DNA from: Glandiceps talaboti
Lineage: Eukaryota > Hemichordata > Enteropneusta > Spengelidae
DNA: 64,000 nucleotides
Assembly: GCF_964340395.1 (NCBI RefSeq)
Contig: NC_135556.1
Span: 25,066,223-25,130,222 of the forward strand
Reading direction: 5' to 3'
This document shows positions 1 through 12,500 of the stretch, piece after piece. Below the pieces are notes generated by a model that saw nothing but the letters and a program-made list of their open reading frames with translations, was not told the origin of the DNA and did not search any database. The stretch's first letter is position 1; each line of letters opens with the position of its first letter. The translations under genes and the position numbers were made by a program.

Positions 1-249
1 TTTTTAGTTACGCTTTGGCTTCTTTTCGGATTACTTTTTATCCCTGATATGAAATGTCCACCTTGGCCCTCTCAACGAACGGCCAATCAAATGTCCTGTT
101 GTGAACTTGTAAAGGGACACTTTACAGGAAGTCAACATCAAAATACTAAGTGTACCAAATAATGTACCGGAAAGGAAATAGCTCAAGTGATTTTTTCCCC
201 TTCTCACTAAATACTGAAACTGTCACCATGGCATACATTGTGTCGTAAT
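1..249 (+). promoter_or_regulatory. CAPN15 proximal promoter / 5' UTR with a short upstream ORF
   Basis: The 249 bases before the CAPN15 start codon must hold the 5' UTR and probably the core promoter; no TATA box stands out. An ATG in a very strong initiation context (ACCATGG, at 228) opens a six-codon upstream ORF (MAYIVS) stopping at 246-248, one base before the CAPN15 ATG at 250. If the transcription start lies upstream of 228, translation of CAPN15 would need leaky scanning or reinitiation. The transcription start itself cannot be placed from sequence. Confidence 0.5.
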
Positions 250-3200
250 ATGGGAAGTACCCCTTCCCAGCCCTTGGTTTGTGAAAAGTGCTCGAACGCG
301 GTTGGGCAGCAACACTGCGAGAGTTGTGGTGCCCCTCGACTGCAATCAAAGTCTGTTATCACGACCGACGACGAAGAGAAACCGTGGAAGTGTGATGTTT
401 GTTTACTGGAGAACGGGGACAGTGTCAAATCGTGTGGAAGATGTGGGCGACGTCGTGATCATGTGGGAATGGAAGAAACAAAACAGTGAGTAGATCGTCG
501 TGGTTTGTTTTCAAAACTATGATTATACTCTACGGCTTACAAAATTTAATCACGATACGTCGATAGTGAAAGTGAGTGTCAAGTTAATCCCCGGAAATAT
601 CAGCCAGTAATTTGAGTGATAACTTTAGCTTCCATCGCAGACACATAGACACACACTTTTACAACCTTACACCAGTATAAAAAAAAGTTTTACACGACGA
701 CGGTGAGGAACAAAATAAAATTAAAAAAATAGATATATATTAAAGTAGCCCACAATTTATGAAGGACAAATCATGCCTTCCAACAAATCTCAATATACAA
801 ATGTATGGATGATACAAACATGCTTAAATAAAATGCACTCCCACCAACACCACCACCATGAACGTTGGGTATAAAGTACATGACTCAATTCCAACCTGGT
901 AACTCCAACTGGATGACAATACGGAGAATAAATCAGCATACTGTATTTGTCAGTCAGCCATGATTCATCATTAAAAGTAACATGACTGTTTTGCTTATTA
1001 ATCACATTCACAAAGCTAACGATACATGTAAGATTAACTGTAACAGTGGAGTCTTACTGTCTTTCAACTTATGTTTTACAAATGAACTGATGATATTATG
1101 ATATCTACCAGAACAGATAAGTCACAAAGTACACAGTCATCATAGTGACTTCTTAGTGATATACACAAGAACAAAAACGTAGGTAGATGTGATAATTCTA
1201 CAATGACAATAGTGTTAGTAATACTAGTATTTGATCGAATTTGATTGATGATTTCACTGACACATTCTGGTAAGTATACATTTTGTGCACTGTAATTTAC
1301 TTACTCAAACCATTAAACCGTTAAAAGTGTTCTTGACAATGGTAATGTTTTAATTTAATTGATAAAATGACTGATAATTTTTTTTGGTCAGTCAAATTAA
1401 AACATTACCCCTGTCAGGGAATTATTATAGTGATGCTGATGTCCACAAGAATAATATTGAGATATAAGTGTGATATTTGTACAGTGACAGTGACAGTGAC
1501 AGTGACAGTGACAGTGACAGTGACAGTGACAGTGACAGTGATAGTGACAGAGGTCTTCATATTTTGGTATAAACATTCTGGTTTGTTTCTCTGACACATT
1601 GATGTTGTGAATATACATTACTTATTGAAATTATTGTTACAATTGTTGATGAGTTAATGTTTTTAAGTTGAATAATATGTAATCAACCAATGAATAATTA
1701 ACTTGTAACTGTTTTTAGCCATCATATGACATGACTTAAACAGTAAGTATTCATTTTAGACTTGAGATTTCCGTAGTATGTGTATAGTTATGCCTGTCAG
1801 GTACTCCATGTAGACAGTGGAGAGACTGTATATGGGTTCATAGTATGACATAACATTACATGTGTAAATGGTAAATGTGTATGGTGAAGTATGAATGATA
1901 ACAATGTCAAGTGTAGGTGTTTTTTGTAGGTATGGCATTTCCTCATTGTTTTGGGTCATTGACTGACAAAAACAAATCATACATACACCCACGCTTGTTA
2001 CTCAGAAGAAATTACCTTTCTGTATATGGCATTGTCATTACTTGCCCCCCCCCCCCCCAAAAAAAAAAATAATAATTGTTTGGTTCCAGTTACCTGACCC
2101 CACCTAGTTTTACACTGCCAACCCTAAACTTTTTTTTTACATGTATGTACTTGAGAAAAAGATAATAAAATCGCAAAAATTGTGATGTTTTTTTAAAATT
2201 TTGCATATTCTTTTTAGAGTTTCTGTACATCGCACTGTGACGTATGTGTAGTGCGTTTTCTAAGAAATTAAAATAATAATAATAATAATAATAATAATGT
2301 CTCCCAAGAAATAGTGGGTGCGGAAACTGACATCATCTTAAAAAGACATTCTAAAGCTGTTCTTCCAATCTGTAATGGCTGTACATCTGATAGAAAGAAA
2401 GAAATAACATAGAGACCATTTGGAAAACAATGGAAAACCTGAACTAGACACTCAGACATGAAAAAAAATGAAATAAAAAATCTACATACCCACCTATTCT
2501 AAAATTGAGTGTAATCGGAACCACACAATTTTTTATTATGTGTATATATATTATGTATATTGAAAGAATACCTTTTTTGATAAAATGAACTAACAATCAT
2601 GCAAATTGTTCATCTGTGTACGATTGATAACAAAATGAAAGTTGTCATCATATCATGCATGTCCTCTTAGAGTCTATTCAGTCACGACCTATGAGGTCAT
2701 GCGTGGATGACCTTTGGATCATGTTACAAGCATTAAGACTACAATGATACTGCTTTCACTAAACCCTGATACTTTTGTGTGATATTCATTATATAGTGAG
2801 GTTTCAACCATGGAAAGTATGTGGGTATCCTGTTGTACATGGGTCTGTTTGGAGTTGATAATGAGAAAAAGGTGGTCACACTGTAGGAAGTGTCCTCCAC
2901 GTTTCCTGTTACTAGAGGGTGTACACACATGTAATGTATCAAGTGTTGACTTCTCTCAGGTCTTTCTAGGGTTGATTTACTCAAAACTATGCCTATACTA
3001 ACCTAGAAATTCTCAGTGATATCTATTTCATTCCCATTTCTATAGGAATAGGAAAGACAGTGAGTGCGAGGTAAAGGAGAAAGAAACTGAAGGACAAAAA
3101 CAAGAACCAAGTATTGAAGAAGATATGGATATAAGCTGGAATTGTATAAAATGTACCTACACCAACAAGGCAGAGTCAACTTCCTGTTCAATGTGTGATT

Positions 3201-4945
3201 ATTGCAGAGAAAGCAATGTAACTGAGAATGGTGACCCTTCATTACCAGAGGACATGGAAGTAGATTTAGTGCCTATAATAGATCTGACTTCTGATGAAGG
3301 TAAGGCTAAAAATACTACTACTGACAATGTTGGTGCAACTTCCACTAATTCCTGTATGAAAGCTGACACCTGGAAATGCCAGCGGTGTACCCTGGAAAAC
3401 CCCAGTAATTCTATGTCTTGTGCTGTGTGTGAAGCGCCAAGAAAACTCTCTTTACCAACAATTCAGCCTTTGAAAGGTCTAAAAGAACCTCTAGTGGAGA
3501 ATTTTGTAGATATAAGCACTGAGAAAAAATTGAAGTCACCTGTTTCTAAATCTCCTAAAAGACCCAAAGAAATTATTGTCAAACCTTGTGAAGATGTAGG
3601 AGCCTCAAGGAGTAAGATTAAATCTCCACAGAAGTCACCAGGGTTGGAGCTTGCTACTGCTTTAATAGCTCATTTGAATAACCAAAAACCAACCTTGGTG
3701 CCAGAACAAAAATCTATACCTGATATTTACCCTGATGATAGGAATAAAGGTGAAACAGATGGGAATAAGGTTGAAACAGACAAGAGTGAGAGAGACAATT
3801 TAGATGCCAACAATAAAGTGGCAAGCTCACAGGTGTGGATATGTGCTAAATGCACCTGCAGAAATACTGATAAAGCTTGTCAAAACTGCAATATGACAAA
3901 GAAAATGAGTGTTAGGATACGTCGTGCAAAGGTTAAGAAAACTAGTAATGACACTGAAGTGTGTGCAAGTACAGAAAATGATAAACTCAACAATAGTGTT
4001 ATTGTCATTGATGATGAAGAAAGTAGTGAGTGTAGTGAAGACAGAAGCAGTGACAGTAATGCTGACAGTAGTGGTGCTAAATCAGATAATAATATCAGTT
4101 CTACTCAAGTGGAGAATAGTGATAGTGATAATGGTAAATCTAGAAATACAAGTTCTGAAAAACAAGATGATAGTGATACTGAAAACCAGAACTCACAAGA
4201 TGTTGATATATCTGATTGTGGAGAGCCAAAATCAAAATCAGCATCAGAATCAGTTTTAGAGCCAGCTGCAGAATCGGCCTCAGAATCATCATCAGCTACA
4301 TGGGCATGCACTAATTGCACTGCTGGTGAAAATCCAAGTAATGTAGATATTTGCACTGTGTGTGAACAGCATAGAGATGGAGCAGTGGAGATGGCAACCA
4401 TTGACCTTACCAAGGCAACTGTCACCTTTGTTCCTAAATCTCCAGGTGGACCACTGTCCAGAACGAATGCTGTCAGGAAAAAAATGTGGGAATGCACACA
4501 GTGTACATGTCTGAATATGGAAGATATCATGGAATGTTCTGCTTGTGGAAGTCAGAAAGTTTCGGTTGCTACCAAACCAACAACACCAATGATACCAGGT
4601 GATAATGAGTGGGCGTGCCAACAATGTACTTACAATAACACTAACCTAGTCAATGTGTGCTGTGTTTGTGGTGCTGTTAAACCATTTACTTCTTCTGGGT
4701 TAGCGTTTGATTTTCCAGAGACATGGAATTGTCCCAAGTGTACCCTAGAAAATAACAGTAGACATACAAGGTGTTTTGTGTGTGGCTATGATAAGAGTAC
4801 AGAACAAAGTGAAGAACACACAGCTAAAGCAAACAGTGGTGGTAAAATAGGCAGACAACGAAGTATTGTCATTGAATCCAAGAGGAAGAAAGACGAAGAT
4901 AGTGCTAAGCAGCAGTTTGAAAAGATTGTAGAATTCTGCAAACAG
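250..4945 (+). CDS. CAPN15: CAPN15 N-terminal zinc-finger region (exons 1-2)
   Basis: Exon 1 (250-485) and the long exon 2 (3046-4945) encode the ubiquitin/RNA-binding-type front half. Exon 1 has one finger lacking the usual Trp (VCEKC...CESCG) and one typical finger (WKCDVC...CGRCG). Exon 2 adds seven: WNCIKC, WKCQRC, WICAKC, WACTNC, WECTQC, WACQQC and WNCPKC, each followed by a second C-x2-C after about 10 residues, as in the RanBP2/NZF class. Between them lie [11 protein letters not shown] and VIVIDDEE, which look like SUMO-interaction motifs (hydrophobic run plus acidic tail), and a Ser/Asp-rich low-complexity stretch. Exon 2 ends in phase 0 just before the protease-proximal segment. Finger count and spacing are seen directly; ligand binding is inferred from the family. 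Confidence 0.92.
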
Positions 4946-7900
4946 GTATAGTAAAATATTGTATCAGGTTGTTTATTTTCTGTACACAATACAAACTTAT
5001 AATCTGTACTTTTGATACTAAGTATTAGGCCAAGAAAAAGAAGGATTTGTGATGATGAATAATAAAATTGTAAAATTGTCAAAATGTTGTCAGCCATAAA
5101 TTACAATTTTATGTCATGAAAATATGTGACTTATAGTTATTAAAATAATATATTTATTGTACTTATTTCCATTGTGAATTTTTTTTCAGTGACATAAAAA
5201 ATTGTTGTGTGATTAATATTTCTATTGTGTTTTCTTACTATATAGGATCATAGTCAATTTATTGATGATTCCTTTCGCCCATCATCCAAATCTCTCTATT
5301 ATAATGACAAAGAACAATTTGATTCTCGTGTATGTGATTGGTTGAGACCTGATCAAATTCAGTGTACATCACGTGATGAACTGCAAATTCCCTGGGCTGT
5401 GTTCAGAACCCCAATGCCATCCGACATATCACAGGGTATTCTTGGAAATTGTTGGTAAGTTCTGGAGCTAGATCAGTCAGATTTCTTACTTTAATTTGGT
5501 TTAGGTTGATCAAGAGGTTCATGTATATTTCAAATTAAAACTTAATAAAGTGACAATTTTGTAAACTTTTGCCTGATTTCCTCTTTCTTGGTACTAATAT
5601 TTGACAAACTGTGCAATAGATCTAACACTTTTGATGTGATACTAGTATTTTTCATACTTTTATTCTACTAGTAGAATAGTAAGAATAATAATAATAAAAA
5701 AAACTATAGATATTATATAATTCATTGTTTGTATTTTTTCATATATGCAGGTTTTTAAGTGCACTAGCTGTTTTAGCAGAGAGACCAGATTTAGTAGAAA
5801 AGATTATGATAACAAGGGAATATAACCCAGAAGGTGTATACCAAGTTAGACTGTGTAAAGATGGTATCTGGACCACTGTAGTGATTGATAGCTTATTACC
5901 ATGTGATCATAGGGGTGTACTGGTTTACTCTCAGGTGAGTGAAATCATAGGGGTGTACTGTTTTACTCTCAGGTGAGTGAAAAGTACTGTAGTTTTTGTG
6001 TTTCAGGCTTGTATGAGTTGGTTTCTTGCTGGGAAATTAATGACTCAGAGAGGCTGCCTATTTATAAATAGAATAGAATAGAATAGAATAGAATAGAAAA
6101 CTTTATTGTCCATCGTGTAAATATGGGAAATTATTTTAAGTCACTCGCTATACATAAGTGAACTTTTGGGTTTTTAGAAATTACATACTATGATACATAA
6201 AAAGTGCATTTTGTAAGTCATTCCTGTTATCTTCGAGGTGAGTATAATACTGTAATACAGTGTGTCCCTCCATGCACCCTCATCAGCTTTCTCTTTTTGT
6301 TGATGTGTGAGGGCGCCTGAACACTCTGTCGTACCGACTAAGTGAATAGTTTAAAACATGGATATTGTAACACCATGACAACAACCTGTGCAACTACGTA
6401 TATATATATTTATCATAATATGATTGAGATAAGATCCAAGAAAGTTCTGATATCTTTTTCCAGGCCAAAAGAAGACAATTATGGGTGCCATTAATAGAGA
6501 AAGCCTTAGCTAAGATGCATGGTTGTTATCAAGCATTAGTGTCTGGTAGATGTATAGAAGGGTTGGCTACGTTGACTGGTGCTCCATGTGAAAGTATACC
6601 TTTACAAAGTAAGTGTCACCTCATATAGTACTTATTTATTGATTTCAATCCATTCTGAGTCTGTCAATAGGTGTCATGTATGTGAATACACTGTGTACAG
6701 ATGAGTCACATTCACTATGCCACTTACACAGGCTTGTGTATGTTTTGATGGCTGGTCCTATCACATATACAGTGTATGTTATCATGTAGGATATATTTAG
6801 AATTTTATAGTGTAGTCTGCAGAAATAACTGTGGGTAGAGAGAGTGCCTGAGAGAAACCTGTTGGCTTTGTTATAAACGTACTGAAACAAAACCAAAATA
6901 TGAAACAAAACAAGGAAATGAAAGCTAAAGATACCCTTACATTATATGTTACTATATGAAATAAAGTTTATAACCTATGTTTAATTTCACAGAGTGAATG
7001 AAATAAATTCTGTAACGTACATTTTATTTCAGAGAATAAATGAAATGAATTATATAACACATGTTTCATTTCAGAGAGTGGTTTAGGTCCGAATGATCCA
7101 CCCCTAGATAAAGATCTTATATGGGTTAAACTGTTAAGTTCTAAAGAAGCTGGGTAAGTTAAATTGCAAACGAGTATGTTTAGCTACTTTGGAATTTAGC
7201 ATTTTCAAAAGTAAAAATCAGCCAGTATATTACTCAATTTCAGTTGTCTAAATTCAACAGATGTCATTGTTAATTGTTTTAGATCATGAAATAAAAGAAA
7301 CCTATTTTTGAATCTGTGAATTAAGCGAATACGGAGTTTTCACTCGGACATCATCAGTGTAATACACCCGACTATATTACACTGATGACATCCGAGTGAT
7401 TTGGATGAAAACTCTGTACTCGCTTAATTCACAGGTTCCAAATAGGTATCTTTATATCAGTGCACATGTGAAATCATATACAAGCATGATGGTATATTTA
7501 TTGTGAAATTTGCTGTAGCTAATAATAATAGAACCTTGGCTATGATGTGAGAATGCCAGTGTCGGTATTGTGGGAATGGTATATTTGAACTTGTGTTTGG
7601 ATTGCTTTTGGCTGCACTTTTACTTTCTCTGATCACAGACAACACTGGAAGCACTCATGCAAATACCCAGAGTATACTACACCTGTACACGCACCGACAT
7701 CATGAAGTTCTGTCATATGACTCCCATTGCCAGATACATTCTATGGATTAAATCTGATCTCTATTTTATCAACTGATACAGGTTTTTAATGGGGGCGTCA
7801 TGTGGTGGCGGTAACATGAAGGTGAATGATACCGATTATCATACCATTGGACTCAGACCAAGACATGCATACTCTGTGCTAGATGTACAAGACATATGTG

Positions 7901-9508
7901 GGCATAGGTAAGTCATCTATACACACACTGTATACTCCAACCAAGACATGCGTATTCTCTGCTAAACATAGTGAGGTGTAAGTAAGTCATCTATATACAG
8001 TGTATGTCTACTCTGCAGTTACTTGCTGTGAAGATGTGAAATAAGGAGTATTTAGACTTTTGATGCAAATTGATTTTAGAGTTATGAGATAAGTATTTAG
8101 AGTTTTCATGTAAGAGTAGATTTAGATTTTTGATGCAAAAGGTTTGGATTGTAGTCATTCCATTCTCGTTTGTTGTAAAGATTCCAATGATGAAAATATT
8201 GTACAATATTCCTTACAAACAGTGAGTGATACTGTGATACTGTGATACTGTGATACTGTGTACTGTGTACTGTGATGTTGGTATGGGGACAGGAAATGGT
8301 GTGAGGGTATTGCAAGACCACACCTCACACCTTGACCTGTCAACCGTACCCACGTTACCATGACAGCATATGGACCTGTGTTAACATGACATCCATCTAG
8401 ACGCTACCAACAGGATGTATTATCTAGGCAATCACCCTGTTCCTGTCAACCATACTAATGTTACCATGACAACTTTTGGAGCCAAGTAACCATGACAACA
8501 ACATATATTGCTATGCCAACCAGTCAGTTCCTGTTTCCTGGTCATATTGCTATGGCAATAATACATATCTCTGTTGTTCTATTTAGATTAATACGTTTAC
8601 GTAATCCATGGGGTACATATTCCTGGAAAGGTGATTGGTCTGACGAGTCTCCACTATGGACCAGTGATCTTAGGGAAGTATTAATGGTACATGGTGCATC
8701 TGAAGGTGTCTTCTGGATGTCATTAGATGATATGCTCCAGTAAGTAACACTTAAAGAACTTGCGAAGACTGACTGAACCTTGGATTAGAGAATATTTGTA
8801 GTGTGGCCAAGTGACTATTATTATTCTATCATATACAAAACCATATATTACACATTGCTGAATCCTCTCTCTTGGGGTTAGGGGTGAGGTGGGGTGGTAT
8901 TTGTTTGTACACAACAAATTGCTTCAAGTTTAGTCTGTAAGGTGCGACATGATGGGGTGCCCTCACACATTGGTCAACCTCTTTCACACAGTGACACAGT
9001 GCATCATAATTTCTACTTCAAGTTGAGCAACACAGGATTAATATGCAGTGGTATGGAGAATAATTTAGTAATTATGATGACAGAAGTCAATTTATTCTAT
9101 GTAATTATCTATTTCATGGAATACACATTTGATCAGTTAGTATAATTATCAATTAATGGTGTGAGAACTCAGTAAACTAGTACTTAGTACTTTCGTCCTA
9201 TCGCTAATTCTGTCCTCAATCCGTGAGTACTTTCTTGTGTGTCTGTTCAGGATGTTGCATAGGATAGGATTAATTAAAACATACCAATCTCTATTCTGTT
9301 ATAGGTACTTTGATACTGTTGATGTATGTAAGGTTAACTCTGATTGGTCAGAAGCCAGACTAAGTGGGGTGTTTCCAAATCATGCAGGCCAATCAATGCA
9401 AGTCACCATGTTAACAGTCACAGAACCAACAGAAGTGGAATTTGGACTGTTTCAGGAAGCTGATCGGTATGCCTAGATGAAATTATCAAACTAATATGCA
9501 GTTTGTGT

Positions 9509-9588
<80 letters not shown>

Positions 9589-12500
9589 ATGCGTGCATTT
9601 GTGCATGCATGCATGCGCGTGTTTGTGTCTGTATAGCCATGTTGAAGCACCTGTTTCATTTCTTTACTTTATATACATCATTTGATAGAATCAGTTGTAG
9701 CAATGAAAGGCAAAACAGATTCTGGTTTTGCATGACCCCCAGATTGTGATACATACAAATTATATGATTTCTTATATTCCCTAATTTACAGAAATGAACA
9801 GAAAAGTAAACGAAGTCTTCTAGATTTAGGTATTGTTGTTTTGAGGACAAGTGGTATGAGTACAACTGGTATGTACAAGTTGGGAACATTCTGTAGAAGA
9901 CAAGTCAAGGCATTTGTTGGTTGTAGAGAGATGTTAGAACCTGGTCTATATGTGGTGGCATGTACGGCGTTTAATCATTGGACAACTGGTGTAGACATGA
10001 CAGGTAAGTGTAGAGAGATGTTAGAACCTGGTCTATATGTGGTGGCATGTACAACATTTAATCATTGGACAACTGGTGTAGACATGACAGGTAAGTGTAG
10101 AGAGATGTTAGAACCTGGTCTATATGTGGTGGCTTGTACAACATTTAATCATTGGACAACTGGTGTAAACATGACAGGTAAGTGTAGAGAGATGTTAGAA
10201 CCTGGTCTATATGTGGTGGCTTGTACAACATTTAATCATTGGACAACTGGTGTAAACATGACAGGTAAGTGTAGAGAGATGTTAGAACCTGGTCTATATG
10301 TGGTGGCTTGTACAACATTTAATCATTGGACAACTGGTGTAGACATGACAGGTAAGTGTAGAGAGATGTTAGAACCTGGTCTATATGTAGTGGCTTGTAC
10401 AACATTTAATCATTGGACAACTGGTGTAGACATGACAGGTAAGTGTAGAGAGATGTTAGAACCTGGTCTATATGTGGTGGCTTGTACAACATTTAATCAT
10501 TGGACAACTGGTGTAAACATGACAGGTAAGTGTAGAGAGATGTTAGAACCTGGTCTATATGTGGTGGCTTGTACAACATTTAATCATTGGACAACTGGTG
10601 TAAACATGACAGGTAAGTGTAGAGAGATGTTAGAACCTGGTCTATATGTGGTGGCTTGTACAACATTTAATCATTGGACAACTGGTGTAGACATGACAGG
10701 TAAGTGTAGAGAGATGTTAGAACCTGGTCTATATGTGGTGGCTTGTACAACATTTAATCATTGGACAACTGGTGTAGACATGACAGGTAAGTGTAGAGAG
10801 ATGTTAGAACCTGGTCTATATGTGGTGGCATGTACAGCATTTAATCATTGGACAACTGGTGTGGACATGACAGGTAAGTGTAGAGAGATGTTAGAACTAT
10901 GTGGTGGTATGTATGGCATTTAATCATTGGACAACTGGTGTAGACATGACAGGTAAGTGTAGAGAGATGTTAGAACCTGGTCTATATGTGGTGGCTTGTA
11001 CAGCATTTAATCATTGGACAACTGGTGTAGACATGACAGGTAAGTGTAGAGAGATGTTAGAATCTGGTCTATATGTGGTGGCATGTACGGCGTTTAATCA
11101 TTGGACAACTGGTGTGGACATGACAGGTAAGTGTAGAGAGATGTTAGAACCTGGTCTATATGTGGTGGCTTGTACAGCATTTAATCATTGGACAACTGGT
11201 GTAAACATGTACATGACAGGTAAGTGCACAAGTTATAAATAGCACACAATACATTGTAAAGAAGCTGTAATTTTTAGTTGTCAGAGCTTTCATTGTCACA
11301 AGAATTTAAAAAAAACATTGTTGTATCATTGTAATTTGAAGCATGTACTATAGCTGTACATTGTTCAATGTCATGTTTGTCATGAAGTATGCCGTAACAA
11401 GAGATTTCAATGAAAACAATTGTAATGTAGGTATGAAAGTCTTTCTATTGACTATATATATCAGAGTACTAAAAAGTGAAATAAATCTTGTGATTGTAGA
11501 ACAGATTGAGTATTTGAGAACAATTCCCAAGAAAAGATTGAATAAATGATATCTGTTTTTTAACAGGAGTAAGAAGTCCTGTGCGGAAAGACAGCTTACC
11601 CATGTACACCCTGACCATGCATAGTTCTAAAGCTGTAATTGTAGAACAAATAGCGCCCTCTATGACTTTCTTAGCTGATGCTGTTATACAGTTAGCTATA
11701 CATCAAGGCAAACAACATGAGGTAAGTACAGCTAGACTTTAGGAAACAATTGAAATAAAGATGTCTTTAAATGCTTTAAAATGTTTTCAAAGTTTTTCTA
11801 ACAACTGTGTAAACAGAAAAATGGAGAACTGAAGAAGAAAGAGTAGGGAAAATATGATAACATTACTAGAACCCATGAAATTTTGAACAGCATAAAGTAT
11901 TAGTAATAATAAAGTTACCTTATTGGAATCTAGTTTTTGAGCATCTACGTAGCTTTCGTCCGAATGACTCAGACGTCATCAGAGTAATGATGTATATTAA
12001 GCATAACTATGAAGTACACCACAAAATATCACTATGAATACAAAGTATGTGATGTGTTCATATTTTAATTTGATTGTCTTACAGGGTCGTGAAGGCGTTA
12101 CATGTTACTACTTAGACCATGGTTGGGCTGGTCTGATTGTGGTGGTAGAAAACCGTTATCCTGACAGATACTTACATATCAAATGTGATTGCACCAATAG
12201 CTTTAATGTGGTCTCTACCAGGGGATGTCTGGTCACAACAGACAGTGTGCCACCATTGCGCAGGTTAGTCACATGACAATCACATGATCAGGACATATAG
12301 CTCATGATGAGAATATGACTAGCACCTGACTATCTTATGATCAGGACTTGATAGTCTTTTCATTTGGCACATGATTGTCATATCAATCAGCACAAAATAG
12401 TAATGGTAGCGTTTTATATATTGCTTTCCCACACTGTGCTCCAAGCACTTTACATTTAATACCCATGGCATTGATCTGTAATGGCTCATTGGCCTTTTAT

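Larger units (their letters stand above)
486..3045 (+). other. CAPN15 intron 1 (2.56 kb)
   Basis: GT-AG intron between exons 1 and 2. It contains a hexanucleotide array (1481-1550), a C/A homopolymer junction near 2045-2070, and an AAT-type microsatellite (2271-2299). The open frames in it are short, in repeats or without recognisable protein character. No gene seen. Confidence 0.8.

Noticed and set aside
9841-10923. A continuous 360-codon open frame covering exon 10 and ten repeat units, as one giant constitutive exon
   Set aside because: It contains a perfect donor every 87 bases and ends in a stop created by an 8-base deletion. The first donor already gives a complete calpain matching its relatives, so it is better described as a donor array than as a single exon. 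It remains possible as one of the isoforms if a late donor is used.
10004-11226. Recursive (ratchet) splicing sites, because each unit has AG directly followed by GTAAGT
   Set aside because: The bases before each AG are coding-like and purine-rich with no pyrimidine tract or branch-site pattern, so they do not look like acceptors.
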